Part shown: one piece after another, positions 32,146 through 40,710 of the stretch
Layout of the letters: every line of letters begins with the position of its first letter
How positions within the stretch are numbered: position 1 is the stretch's first letter
Assembly (NCBI GenBank): GCA_033857955.1
Contig: JAWVCW010000029.1
Coordinates: 1 to 64,000 of the forward strand
Origin: Gaiellasilicea sp033857955
Lineage (GTDB): Bacteria > Actinomycetota > Thermoleophilia > Gaiellales > Gaiellaceae
Direction: 5' to 3'
Length of the DNA stretch: 64,000 nt
Position numbers and translations under genes: made by a program
Notes under the pieces: model-generated
The model's database searches: none
What the model saw: the letters and a program-made list of their open reading frames with translations, nothing else
What the model was told of the DNA's origin: nothing

Positions 32146-33651
32146 TCAGTCTCCGAGCTCGGCGCGTCGCCTGGTCACGTACTCCTCGAGCTGCGCGCGG
32201 ATTCCCTCGTCGAGCGGCGGCTGCTCGTACTCCTCGAGCGTCTTGCGCCAGATGTCGCCCGCCCGCTCGGCGGCGTCCTGGGAGCCGTTCTTCTTCCAGC
32301 GCTCGAAGTTCTCGGTCGACGAGAGGAGCGGACGGTAGAAGCACTCGCGGAAGCGCTCGAGCGTGTGCGCCGCGCCGAGGAAGTGGCCCCCGTGGCCGAC
32401 CTCCTGGTGGGCACCCCACGCGAGGCTCGCCTCGTCCACCTCGAGCGGCGTGAACTCCTCCTTCAACATTCGCAGGATCTCGATGTCGATCACGAACTTC
32501 TCGTAGCACGACACGAGGCCGGATTCGAGCCAGCCGGCGGAGTGCATCACCCAGTTCGCTCCCGCGAGGAACGTCGGGAGCATCGTCATCATCGCCTCGT
32601 AGGCCGCCTGCGCGTCTGCGGTCTGGCTCGCGGTGAGGCCGCCGCCGCTCCGCCACGGGAGGCCGAAGTGGCGCGCGATCTGCCCCGTGCAGAGGAGGCC
32701 CACGGCCGACTCGGGAGTGCCGAAGCTGGGCGAGCCCGATTGCATGTCGGTGTTCGAGAGGAACGAGCCGAAGATCACGGGCGTGCCCGGCCGGATCAGC
32801 TGCGCGAGCGCGATCCCAGCCAGCGCCTCGGCCATCTGCTGCGTCAGCGCGGCCGGGATCGAGACCGGCGACATCGCACCCATCAACAGGAACGGAGTGA
32901 TCACGACGGGCTGGCCGGCGCGGACGTACTCGAGCATCGCGCCGAGCATCCGGTCGTCGTAGCGCAGCGGCGAGTTGACGTTGATCAGCGAGATCGAGAC
33001 CGGCGTCTCCTCGATCGCCTCGCGGCCTCCGAACAGGATCTCTCCCATCGCGATCGTGTCCACTGCGTTCGGGCCGGAGGTGACCGAGCCCATGTACGGC
33101 TTGTCGGTCAGCGTCTGGAGCGCGTAGACCATGTCCAGGTGGCGCGAGTCGAGCGGCGTGTCGTCCGGCTCGCAGATCGTCCCGCCTGCGGAGTCGAGCT
33201 GGGGGAAGGCCTGCGAAAGGCGGCAGAAGTTCTCGAAGTCGGCCATCGACGCGTTCCGCCGCTCCTCTCCCTCACGCACGAACGGCGGCCCGTAGACGGA
33301 GGCGAACGCCATCGAGTCGTCGCCGATGTGGATCGAGTGCTCCGGGTTGCGCGCCTGGACCTCGAACGAGCGCGGCGCCTTCGCGACCTGCTCGAGCACG
33401 AAGTCGGGGTCGAGCTTGACGAGGAACCCGTCCACGTCCTGCCCGGCCTTCTCGAACTCGGCCGCAGCCTCCGGCATCGTGAACTCGATCCCGAGCTCGG
33501 ACACGATCCGGCGCCAGCCGCCGTCGAGCGTCGCGACGGCGTCCTCGGAGAGGATCTCGTAGCGCGGCATCTTGTTCACGAACACGTCGTGGGCTCCAGC
33601 GCGCGGTTCAGCATGTGGGACGATCGTCTCACCCCGTGAGCCTAAACGCAA
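32146..33651 (-). CDS. MttB-family corrinoid methyltransferase (non-pyrrolysine), candidate glycine betaine methyltransferase
   Basis: About 501 residues with the TTG start at 33651; ATG 33570 would give 474 but drop the conserved HDVFVNK segment. Family landmarks: MPRYEILSEDAVATLDGGW, SAGGTICEPDDTPLDSRH, SINVNSPLRYDDRMLGAMLEY-like region, and GAHQEVGHGGHFLGAAHTLERF. No in-frame TAG occurs, so this is a pyrrolysine-free member, the class that includes glycine betaine:corrinoid methyltransferase MtgB. It should move one methyl from a quaternary amine to the corrinoid protein encoded at 36.1 kb. Substrate is inferred from the ADH/ALDH and betaine transport neighbours. Confidence 0.85.
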   Translation of the reverse strand: MRLGSRGETIVPHAEPRAGAHDVFVNKMPRYEILSEDAVATLDGGWRRIVSELGIEFTMPEAAAEFEKAGQDVDGFLVKLDPDFVLEQVAKAPRSFEVQARNPEHSIHIGDDSMAFASVYGPPFVREGEERRNASMADFENFCRLSQAFPQLDSAGGTICEPDDTPLDSRHLDMVYALQTLTDKPYMGSVTSGPNAVDTIAMGEILFGGREAIEETPVSISLINVNSPLRYDDRMLGAMLEYVRAGQPVVITPFLLMGAMSPVSIPAALTQQMAEALAGIALAQLIRPGTPVIFGSFLSNTDMQSGSPSFGTPESAVGLLCTGQIARHFGLPWRSGGGLTASQTADAQAAYEAMMTMLPTFLAGANWVMHSAGWLESGLVSCYEKFVIDIEILRMLKEEFTPLEVDEASLAWGAHQEVGHGGHFLGAAHTLERFRECFYRPLLSSTENFERWKKNGSQDAAERAGDIWRKTLEEYEQPPLDEGIRAQLEEYVTRRRAELGD

Positions 33652-33668
33652 TTCGTGCGACTCGCCGA

Positions 33669-34823
33669 TCAGCCTCCCGGCCCAGGCCACGGCAGGCGCA
33701 GCGATGCGACCTCACGGCCGTTCGCGTCCCGCCCGAGGAGGACCGTCGGACGGCGCCCCGTCACGTAGTCTCGCGGCTCGACCTCGTACAAGACCCAGCC
33801 GTCGTGCAAGGAGACGTCTGCACGCCTTCCGTCCTGGTACCGAAGCTCGAGGCTTGCGATGTCCGAGCCGACGGGGCCGACGAGGAGCAGGATCCCGCCG
33901 GGCGCGCCACCGTAGTTCATTGCACCGACGGCGATCTCCGTCGCCCCCGGCGGTGGGACCGAGCAGCCACGGTTCGCTGCCGTACGGTCCGAGCGGACGA
34001 TCTGGCAGTAACCGCCGTCACTCGCGTCTGCGACGAACAGACGAACGCCCTCTGCGCCGTTCCTGGCCTGGATGGAGGCGATCTCTCGCGCCTTGGTCAC
34101 CTGGTGCGGCGGCCGCGTCGGCGACGGCAGTCCGCCCGCCCGCAGGAATGGGCGCCGCTCGAGGACGGTCCCATCCTTGGCATACGAGATGAATCCGTCG
34201 GGCCAGTTCGGGAGCTCCGCCAGGAACGTGCGGCCGGTGAGCGGCACGTCGACGACACGCTCACCGAAGGCGAGAGCGACGCGCGCGACGCCGTCGCCGG
34301 CTCGTCCCGAGAACAGCCTCACCTGCTTGCCCTCGTATTCCTGTTCGCCGAAGGCGTAGAACGATTGACCGCTCTCGCCGCCGCAGACGCTGCCGATGTT
34401 CAGGCGACCCTGATAGCCGCGGTCGCCCTCGATCCAGGTCGAGACACATCCGCCGCGGCTGTTCGGCGACGAGAAGAGGTAGACGCGACCGACCGAGCTG
34501 TCGAGCACCGCAGCGACCGTTGCCTGGTCGAGCTTAGGGTCGTCGGGATGCGGGACCGGGATGAGCTCCGCACTGTGGCCAAAGCGCGCGGGTTGCTCCC
34601 GCACCTCGGGCGGCGCCGGGTCGCCGACGATCAACTCACGGACGATGCCGTAGGCCGCGCCGGCGGCGACCCCAGCCGCGGCGAACGCCAGCACGACTGT
34701 CCAGCGGCGCCGCGTCCGGCGCTTCCGCACTGCCTCGCGAAGCACGCCCCGTGCGTGCTCACGGGCGTCTCCAGGCGAGGCGTCCTCCAGGCGGAAGTCC
34801 TTCAGCTGTGCGAACTCATCCAT
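33669..34823 (-). CDS. Membrane-anchored putative anti-sigma factor
   Basis: 384 residues. A short Arg-rich cytoplasmic segment (VLREAVRKRRTRRRW) precedes one transmembrane helix (about 42-65, VVLAFAAAGVAAGAAYGIV), then a large extracytoplasmic domain with several Cys (GGCVSTW, GSVCGGESG, GGYCQIV, NRGCSVPPPG) that could form disulfides. The domain is not one I recognise. The 8-nt overlap with the upstream ECF sigma gene and the topology support an anti-sigma role. Confidence 0.65.
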   Translation of the reverse strand: MDEFAQLKDFRLEDASPGDAREHARGVLREAVRKRRTRRRWTVVLAFAAAGVAAGAAYGIVRELIVGDPAPPEVREQPARFGHSAELIPVPHPDDPKLDQATVAAVLDSSVGRVYLFSSPNSRGGCVSTWIEGDRGYQGRLNIGSVCGGESGQSFYAFGEQEYEGKQVRLFSGRAGDGVARVALAFGERVVDVPLTGRTFLAELPNWPDGFISYAKDGTVLERRPFLRAGGLPSPTRPPHQVTKAREIASIQARNGAEGVRLFVADASDGGYCQIVRSDRTAANRGCSVPPPGATEIAVGAMNYGGAPGGILLLVGPVGSDIASLELRYQDGRRADVSLHDGWVLYEVEPRDYVTGRRPTVLLGRDANGREVASLRLPWPGPGG

Positions 34824-35298
34824 CGAGCGCCTCCTCGTGCTCCAGCGCGGCACGAACGTGCGCACGCGCGCGATGCAGCCGCGAGCGAACGGTGCCCAGT
34901 GGGACCTCGAGCGCCGCGGCAATGTCCTCGTACGACAGGTCAGCCCAGGCGAAGAGGAGCAAGACGTCGCGCTCGTCCAGCGCCAGCGCACCCAGAGCGT
35001 CGGCAATGCGCCCGTCCGCCGTCTCTCGTTCGGTCGCCGCCACGTCGAGCCGCGCGAACGCCCGTAGCCGTCGTTCCTCGTCGCGGTGGTGGCGGCGCAG
35101 AAGGTTTTGTGCGATCCCGAAGAGCCAGGCGCGCGGATCCCCCCGAGCGGCGTCGTACCGGCCCCGCGCGGCAAACGCGCGCGCAAACGTCTCCGCCGCG
35201 AGGTCGCGAGCGAGCTCCGGACCGATGCGCCGGGCCAGGTAGCCGTAGACGGCGTCGAAGTGGAGCTCGAACAGCTCCTGGAACCTCTCGGTGTCCAT
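34816..35298 (-). CDS. ECF-type RNA polymerase sigma factor
   Basis: 160 residues. Region 2: LFELHFDAVYGYLARRIG, AAETFARAFAARGRYD, PRAWLFGIAQNLLRRHHRDE. Region 4: ALDERDVLLLFAWADLSYED, AALEVPLGTVRSRLHRARAHV. It overlaps the following membrane protein by 8 nt as an operon. The pair sits between mttB and the divergent iclR-mtgC operon. Confidence 0.9.
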   Translation of the reverse strand: MDTERFQELFELHFDAVYGYLARRIGPELARDLAAETFARAFAARGRYDAARGDPRAWLFGIAQNLLRRHHRDEERRLRAFARLDVAATERETADGRIADALGALALDERDVLLLFAWADLSYEDIAAALEVPLGTVRSRLHRARAHVRAALEHEEALDG

Positions 35299-35349
35299 CG
35301 TCCCCTACTTACCCGCGAGGCCCGCAAAAGTTCCGGAGGCCGGCGCGAC

Positions 35350-35378
35350 TTGCGCTTGTGAAACACAGGTTCCATAAT
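35350..35378 (+). promoter_or_regulatory. Candidate promoter of the corrinoid/one-carbon operon (leaderless)
   Basis: TTGCGC (35350-35355), 17-nt spacer, CATAAT (35373-35378). The IclR-family start ATG is at 35385, only 6 nt after the -10 box, so transcription would begin at or next to the start codon. No ribosome site precedes the ATG, consistent with a leaderless mRNA. Confidence 0.6.
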
Positions 35379-35384
35379 GTGGTT

Positions 35385-36101
35385 ATGGCCGGTACCCAGG
35401 CGATCGACCGGGCCGCGCAGCTGCTCGTGCGCGTGGTGGAGAGCGCGCGTCCGCTCGGAGTCGGCGAGCTCGCCGAGAGCACCGAGCTGCCCAAGAGCAC
35501 CACGTCACGGCTCCTCGCCGCGCTCGAGCGGCAAGGCCTCCTGCAACGCGACGGCGACCGCGGGCCGGTGCGGCCGGGTCCCGTCCTCCTCCGCTTCGCG
35601 CAGCGGACCGAGCCCGACGTCACGCTGGTCGATCTCGCCGACGGGCATCTCGACGCGCTCGCGGAGGAGAGCGGCGAGACCGTGAACCTCGGCGTGCCGA
35701 CGCCGCTCGGCGTCGACCAGCTCTCCCAGCGGGACAGCCGCCATTTCATCGGCTCCACCAACTGGGTCGGGAAGCGCGTCCCGTACAACCTCACGGCGAA
35801 CGGCAAGGTCTTCCTCGCCTGGGGCGCGGCCGCCTCCGAGCACGGCAACGCCGAGGATCTGGGAGCCATCCGCGCGCGCGGCTACGCGGTCGCCGTCGAC
35901 GAGCTCGAGGTCGGCCTGACCGCGGTCGCCGCACCCGTCTTCGGGGGCGATGGCAGCGCAGTCGCGGCGCTTTCCATCTCGGGCCCCACGATCCGCCTCA
36001 CGCGCGGCCGCATCGAGGAGCTCGCGCCCGGGCTCGTCCAGCACGCGCACGCACTCTCCCGCCAGCTCGGCCACCAAGACGACAAGCGAGGTGCCGCATG
36101 A
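35385..36101 (+). CDS. IclR-family transcriptional regulator
   Basis: 238 residues. The N-terminal winged helix covers AIDRAAQLLVRVVESARPLG, VGELAESTELPKSTTSRLL and LERQGLLQRDG. The C-terminal IclR effector domain includes SRHFIGSTNWVGKRVPYNLTA and VAALSISGPTIRL. First gene of a seven-gene run for corrinoid methyl transfer, overlapping the corrinoid protein gene by 4 nt. It probably regulates this operon and perhaps mttB in response to betaine or a related compound (inference). Confidence 0.9.
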   Translation: MAGTQAIDRAAQLLVRVVESARPLGVGELAESTELPKSTTSRLLAALERQGLLQRDGDRGPVRPGPVLLRFAQRTEPDVTLVDLADGHLDALAEESGETVNLGVPTPLGVDQLSQRDSRHFIGSTNWVGKRVPYNLTANGKVFLAWGAAASEHGNAEDLGAIRARGYAVAVDELEVGLTAVAAPVFGGDGSAVAALSISGPTIRLTRGRIEELAPGLVQHAHALSRQLGHQDDKRGAA

Positions 36102-36766
36102 CGCACGACGAGATCCTCCAAGGGCTCTACGACCACACGCTCGTCGGCGATGCGCCCGAGGTGAAAGAGCTCGTCGAGCGCGGGCTCGAGGATCAGATGG
36201 AGCCCGAGTCGATGCTCTACGACGCGCTCATCCCCTCGCTCGAAGAGGTCGGAGCGCGGTTCGAGCGCGGCGACTACTTCGTCCCGGAGATGCTGATCGC
36301 CGCGCGGGCGATGCAGGGAGCGCTCGACATCCTCCGCCCGCTGCTCGCGGAAACGGGTGCGCGCCAGGTGGGCACCTTCGTGATGGGCACGGTCAAAGGT
36401 GACGTGCACGACATCGGCAAGAACCTCGTCAACATCATGCTCGAGGGCGCCGGCTTCACCGTCATCGACCTCGGCGTGAACGTGGCGCCGGAGAAGTTCG
36501 TCGAGCAGATCGTGGAGCACAAGCCCGACATCGTCGGCTTCTCCGCCTTCCTCACGACGACGATGCCGATGTTCAAGGCGAACATCAACGCGCTCGAGAA
36601 GGCGGGGCTGCGCGGCGAGGTGATCGTGATGGTCGGCGGGGCACCGGTGACGCAGGAGTACGCGGACGCCGTCGGCGCCGATGGCTACGCGGCCGATGCG
36701 TCGACTGCGGTCCGCCTCGCAAAAGCCCTGATCGAGCAGGGCCGGCAGGCCGCGGTTCCCGCGTGA
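36098..36766 (+). CDS. Methyltransferase corrinoid protein (MtgC/MttC type)
   Basis: 222 residues. The N-terminal four-helix cap (1-88) is followed by a B12-binding Rossmann domain with the cobalt-ligand motif DVHDIGK (102-108, His104) and GFSAFLTTTMPMF plus VGGAPVT for the nucleotide tail. It carries the methyl group from the MttB-family enzyme to the THF methyltransferase encoded three genes downstream. The Co(I) state is oxygen-sensitive and is re-activated by the RACE protein at 38.9 kb. Confidence 0.93.
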   Translation: MTHDEILQGLYDHTLVGDAPEVKELVERGLEDQMEPESMLYDALIPSLEEVGARFERGDYFVPEMLIAARAMQGALDILRPLLAETGARQVGTFVMGTVKGDVHDIGKNLVNIMLEGAGFTVIDLGVNVAPEKFVEQIVEHKPDIVGFSAFLTTTMPMFKANINALEKAGLRGEVIVMVGGAPVTQEYADAVGADGYAADASTAVRLAKALIEQGRQAAVPA

Positions 36767-37116
36767 AGGGACTTGCGACGATCGAGCACGCGGTCAAGGC
36801 GCCGCTGTTCGGCTGCCGCATGTGCGGCCAGTGCGTCCTTCACTCGACCGGGCTGACGTGTCCGATGACCTGCCCGAAGCAGCTCCGAAACGGGCCGTGC
36901 GGCGGCGTCCGCGCCAACGGCGGCTGTGAGGTGAAGCCCGAGATGCAATGCATCTGGCTGAAGGCTTGGGACCGCGCCGAGCGGTTGCCCTGGACGGAGG
37001 AGTTCCACGAGCTGCGCCCGCCGGTCGACAACCGGCTCTGGGGCACGTCGTCCTGGGCGAACTGGGTGACGAAGCGCGACCGCCAGACCCCGGCCGGCTG
37101 GGACGCGGAGCACTAG
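36763..37116 (+). CDS. metV: MetV-like Cys-rich protein (methylenetetrahydrofolate reductase C-terminal domain family)
   Basis: 117 residues with eight Cys near the N-terminus (18, 21, 24, 33, 37, 46, 55, 63), in the pattern CRMCGQC, CPMTCPK and GPCGG that is characteristic of the MTHFR C-terminal/MetV family. In acetogens MetV binds MetF and is needed for activity with non-NADH electron carriers. GTG start overlaps the corrinoid gene by 4 nt, and metF follows immediately (0-nt gap), supporting a MetVF complex. Confidence 0.88.
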   Translation: MKGLATIEHAVKAPLFGCRMCGQCVLHSTGLTCPMTCPKQLRNGPCGGVRANGGCEVKPEMQCIWLKAWDRAERLPWTEEFHELRPPVDNRLWGTSSWANWVTKRDRQTPAGWDAEH

Positions 37117-38052
37117 ATGTCGCGGCTCGAGGATGCTCTCGGAGCGGGCCGGCTCGTTCTCACCGCGGAGCTGGGCGCGGTCGAGAACGACCTCGGCTCC
37201 ATCGCGCGCTACCTGGAGCCGATGGCGCCCTACCTCGACGCCGTCAACGCGACCGACAACACCGCCGCCCATGCGCACGCCTCGGCGCTCGCCCTCGCCC
37301 TCGCGATCAAGGCGTGTGGCGAGGAGCCCGTCCTCCAGCTCGTCTGCCGCGACCGCAACCGCCTCGCGCTGCAGTCCGAGATCGTCGGAGCGGCGCTGCA
37401 CGGGATCGAGAACATCTGCTGCCTGACCGGGGACGACGTGACGGCAGGCGACGAGCCCGAGGCGAGGCGCGTCTTCGACCTCGACAGCCCGCAGCTGCTC
37501 GAGACGGCCCGCGGCATCGGGGAGGGCCGCTACCTCTCAGGCCGCTCGCTCGTGCCGGCCCCGCACCTCTTCCTCGGCGCGGTCGAGAACCCGGGCGCGC
37601 CGCCGTACGAGCGGCGTGTGGAGCGTGCCTGGAAGAAGGCCCGGGCCGGCGCGCGCTTCCTCCAGCTCCAGCTCTGCTTCGAACCAGAGCGGGTCGAGCG
37701 GTTCGTGGCCGAGGCCGTGCGCGCGAAGCTGACCGAACGCGTGTCGCTGCTGCCGTCAGTCGTGATCGTCCGCAGCGCCAAGGCGCTCCGCTTCATCGAC
37801 GAGAAGGTGCCCGGAATCTCGGTCCCGGAGGCGACGATCGCCAGGGTCGAGCGCGGCGCCGACCAGCAGGAAGCCGCCTTCGAGGTCGCCTGCGAGCTCG
37901 CCGAGCACGCGCTTGCGCTGCCCGGAGTCGCCGGCCTGCACCTGATCAGCTTCCGCAAGGACGCGGGCATCGCGGCCCTCTGCCGCCGGCTCGGGATCCC
38001 GACCAGAGAACAGAGGGGAGCCAGTGGAAACCGTCATCCAGTCACGGTCTAG
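37117..38052 (+). CDS. metF: Methylenetetrahydrofolate reductase MetF
   Basis: 311 residues, FAD-binding TIM barrel. Visible blocks: LVLTAELGAVEND (N-terminal Glu of the active site), AVNATDNTAAHAHAS, LTGDDVTAGDEPEARRVFDLDS, RFLQLQLCFEPERVERF and GLHLISFRKDAGIA. In this operon it probably runs in the oxidative direction, taking methyl-THF from the betaine demethylation system to methylene-THF. It overlaps the methyltransferase gene downstream by 29 nt. Confidence 0.9.
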   Translation: MSRLEDALGAGRLVLTAELGAVENDLGSIARYLEPMAPYLDAVNATDNTAAHAHASALALALAIKACGEEPVLQLVCRDRNRLALQSEIVGAALHGIENICCLTGDDVTAGDEPEARRVFDLDSPQLLETARGIGEGRYLSGRSLVPAPHLFLGAVENPGAPPYERRVERAWKKARAGARFLQLQLCFEPERVERFVAEAVRAKLTERVSLLPSVVIVRSAKALRFIDEKVPGISVPEATIARVERGADQQEAAFEVACELAEHALALPGVAGLHLISFRKDAGIAALCRRLGIPTREQRGASGNRHPVTV

Positions 38053-38881
38053 GACCGTCGTCATCGGACCGGAGCAGCCGTTCTGCATCATCGGCGAGCG
38101 GATCAACCCGACCGGGCGCAAGGCATTCCAGGCGCTGCTCCAGGCGGGCGATCTCTCCCAGCTCGAGCTCGACGTCCCAGAGCAGGTGGCCGGCGGCGCG
38201 GACATGCTCGACGTCAACGTCGGCGATCCGCTGGCCGACGAGATCGCGCTGATGGGGCAGGCGGTGCGGCTCGTGCAGAGCCTGACCGATCTGCCGCTCT
38301 GTCTCGACTCGTCGGTGATCGAGGCGCTCGAGGCCGGCCTGGAGGCCTACGAGGGCAAGGCGCTCGTCAACTCGGTCACGGGCGAGGACGAGCGCCTCGA
38401 GGCGATCCTGCCGCTCGTCGCCAAGCACGGCGCCGCCGTGATCGGCCTCGCGAACGACGAGGACATCCCGATGGAGCCGGAGGTGCGGCTGGCGGTCGCG
38501 AAGAAGATCGTCTCCGCCGCGGGCGACTACGGGATCCCGCCGGAGGACGTCGTCATCGACGCGCTCGCGATGCCCGTCGGTGCGCTCCCGAACGCGGTCA
38601 CGCTCTTCGTCGAGACGTTGACGCTGATCCGCGAGCACCTCGGCGTCAACACGACCTGCGGGGCCTCGAACACGGCGTTCGGGCTGCCGCGCCGGCCGAC
38701 GCTCGGAGGCGCGTTCCTCTCGATCGCGCAGAGCCATGGGCTGACGTGCGCGATCATGGATTCACGTTCCCCCGAGTGCGTCGACGCCGTGCGGGCCGGC
38801 GACCTCCTGCTCGGCCGCGACGAATGGGGCGCGCGCTGGATCGCGTCGTTCCGCGAGAAACAGGCGGCCGCGGCGTCGTGA
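38024..38881 (+). CDS. Methyltetrahydrofolate:corrinoid methyltransferase (MtgA-like)
   Basis: 285 residues of the pterin-binding (DHPS-like) TIM barrel. IIGERINPTGRK is the family N-terminal motif; DMLDVNVGDPLADE, LCLDSSVIEALEAGLEAY, LVNSVTGEDERLEAILPLV and TTCGASNTAFGLP complete the pterin site. It should transfer the methyl from the corrinoid protein to THF. GTG 38024 has GAGGGGAG upstream and lies inside the end of metF. Confidence 0.92.
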   Translation: METVIQSRSRTVVIGPEQPFCIIGERINPTGRKAFQALLQAGDLSQLELDVPEQVAGGADMLDVNVGDPLADEIALMGQAVRLVQSLTDLPLCLDSSVIEALEAGLEAYEGKALVNSVTGEDERLEAILPLVAKHGAAVIGLANDEDIPMEPEVRLAVAKKIVSAAGDYGIPPEDVVIDALAMPVGALPNAVTLFVETLTLIREHLGVNTTCGASNTAFGLPRRPTLGGAFLSIAQSHGLTCAIMDSRSPECVDAVRAGDLLLGRDEWGARWIASFREKQAAAAS

Positions 38882-40710
38882 GCGCAGCCGAGATCCTTCG
38901 CGTGGTACCGCAGAAAGACCGTGTCCTGCTGCGCTTCGAGCCGACCGGCGACAACGGCACGCCTGCCAAGGAGGCGCGCGTCCCGGCCGGGACGACGCTC
39001 TTCGACGCCGCCAGCTGGAACGGAATCGCAATCGACTCGACCTGCGGCGGCCACGGCACCTGCAAGAAGTGCAAGGTGCGCGTCGTCGACGGGAAGGTGC
39101 CGCTCTCGTCCGTCGATCCGCGCGCGTTCTCGATCGAGGAGCTGAAAGCCGGCTGGCGGCTCGCCTGCCGCGCGCCCGCCGAGGAGGACCTCGTCATCGA
39201 GGTACCGCCGCTCTCGTCGCGGCCGAAGGCGGCGCTCGTCGGCGTCGGCCGACACGTGATCCTGCGGCCCGCCGTCCAGAAGCGCTTTCTCGAGCTCGAG
39301 GAGCCGACGCTCGAGGATCAGGCTTCCGATCTCGAACGCGTGCTCGCCGCGATGGACGACCTGGAGCTGCGAGTGCCGCTGGAGGTCGTGCGCACGCTCG
39401 GGGGCACGCTGCGCGCCGCCGACTTCAAGGTGACGGCCGTCCTCTGCGACGACCTGCTGCTCGACATCGAGGCGGGCGACACGACCGGGCGGACCTTCGC
39501 GATCGCCTTCGACCTCGGGACGACCACCGTCGTCGCGAACCTGCTCGACCTCGAGACGGGCTCACCGCTCGCGGTGCAGTCCCAGCTGAACAAGCAGCAG
39601 CCCTTCGGCGCCGACGTGATCTCGCGCGTCTCGGCGACGATGCTCGACCCCGACGCGCTCGCGCTGCTCCAGAACCGCGCGCACGAGACGCTCGACGAGC
39701 TCGCGCAGGAGGTGTGCGAGGAGGCCGGCGTGCCCCCGGGCGAGATCTACGAGGTCTCGGTCACCGGCAACCAGACGATGATCCAGATCGCGCTCGGAAT
39801 CGACCCCGAGCCGCTCTCGATGGCGCCGTTCACGATGGCCGCCGCGACGCTGCCAGCCGCCACGGCGGCCGACTTCGGCGTTCGCGTCCACCCGCGCGCG
39901 CCGGCCGTGCTCTTCCCGGCGATGGGCGCCTACGTCGGCGGCGACATCGTCGCCGGCCTGCTCGCGACAGGGCTCACGCTCGACCGGCGGATCCGGCTCT
40001 TCATCGACGTCGGCACGAACAGCGAGATCGCGCTCGGCTCCTCGGCGCGCGCGCTCGCCACGGCCGCACCGGCGGGGCCGGCGTTCGAGGCCGCACAGAT
40101 CAAGTGCGGCATGCGCGCCGCCGACGGCGCGATCGAGGGCGTGAAGATCCGCGACGGCGAGATCGAGCTGACCGTGATCGGCGACGTCGAGCCCGTGGGC
40201 ATGTGCGGCTCGGGCCTCGTCGACGCCGTCGCCGAGCTCGTCGGGGCCGGGCTCCTCGACCGCTCGGGACGCTTCGTGCTCGGGGAGTCGGAGCGGTTCG
40301 GGAAGATCGGCGAGGAGAACGTCTTCCACTTGAGCGACGAGGTCTATCTCTCCCAGCGCGACGTGCGGGAGCTGCAGTTCGCCAAGGCGTCGATCGCGAC
40401 CGGCTGGAACCTGCTCTGCCGCGACCTCGGGATCGCACCCGAGGAGATCGCGCAGGTGCTGCTCGCGGGTTCGTTCGGCTCCTACCTCTCGGCCGCCAGC
40501 GCCGTGAAGATCGGTCTCGTCCCCAAGCTGCCATTGACACGCATTGTCTCGGCGGGCAACGTCGCCGGTGAGGGCGCGAAGATCGTCTCGCTCTCGGTGC
40601 AGGAGCGCGCGGCTGCGGCCGCGATCGTCGAGGAGGTCGAGTACGTCGAGCTCTCCGGCCGCGCCGACTTCAACGACCTGTTCGTCGACCAGCTGGCGTT
40701 TCCAGTTTGA
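38878..40710 (+). CDS. Reductive activator of corrinoid enzymes (RACE): 2Fe-2S ferredoxin plus ASKHA ATPase
   Basis: 610 residues. An N-terminal plant-type [2Fe-2S] domain has Cys56, Cys62, Cys65 (CGGHGTCKKC) and Cys97. A linker is followed by a DUF4445/ASKHA ATP-binding domain with FAIAFDLGTTTVVANLLDLE, VSVTGNQTMIQI, FIDVGTNSEIAL and LLAGSFGSYLS. RACE proteins use ATP to reduce accidentally oxidised Co(II) back to Co(I). GTG start overlaps the methyltransferase gene by 4 nt. Confidence 0.93.
   Translation: MSAAEILRVVPQKDRVLLRFEPTGDNGTPAKEARVPAGTTLFDAASWNGIAIDSTCGGHGTCKKCKVRVVDGKVPLSSVDPRAFSIEELKAGWRLACRAPAEEDLVIEVPPLSSRPKAALVGVGRHVILRPAVQKRFLELEEPTLEDQASDLERVLAAMDDLELRVPLEVVRTLGGTLRAADFKVTAVLCDDLLLDIEAGDTTGRTFAIAFDLGTTTVVANLLDLETGSPLAVQSQLNKQQPFGADVISRVSATMLDPDALALLQNRAHETLDELAQEVCEEAGVPPGEIYEVSVTGNQTMIQIALGIDPEPLSMAPFTMAAATLPAATAADFGVRVHPRAPAVLFPAMGAYVGGDIVAGLLATGLTLDRRIRLFIDVGTNSEIALGSSARALATAAPAGPAFEAAQIKCGMRAADGAIEGVKIRDGEIELTVIGDVEPVGMCGSGLVDAVAELVGAGLLDRSGRFVLGESERFGKIGEENVFHLSDEVYLSQRDVRELQFAKASIATGWNLLCRDLGIAPEEIAQVLLAGSFGSYLSAASAVKIGLVPKLPLTRIVSAGNVAGEGAKIVSLSVQERAAAAAIVEEVEYVELSGRADFNDLFVDQLAFPV

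Noticed and set aside
31294..33639. 781-residue plus-strand open frame opposite adh and mttB
   Set aside because: Shadow of the two minus-strand genes; unnatural composition and no domain.
33561..33690. B12 riboswitch upstream of mttB
   Set aside because: The space to the preceding gene is under 20 nt and no B12-box-like sequence is seen; no room for an aptamer.
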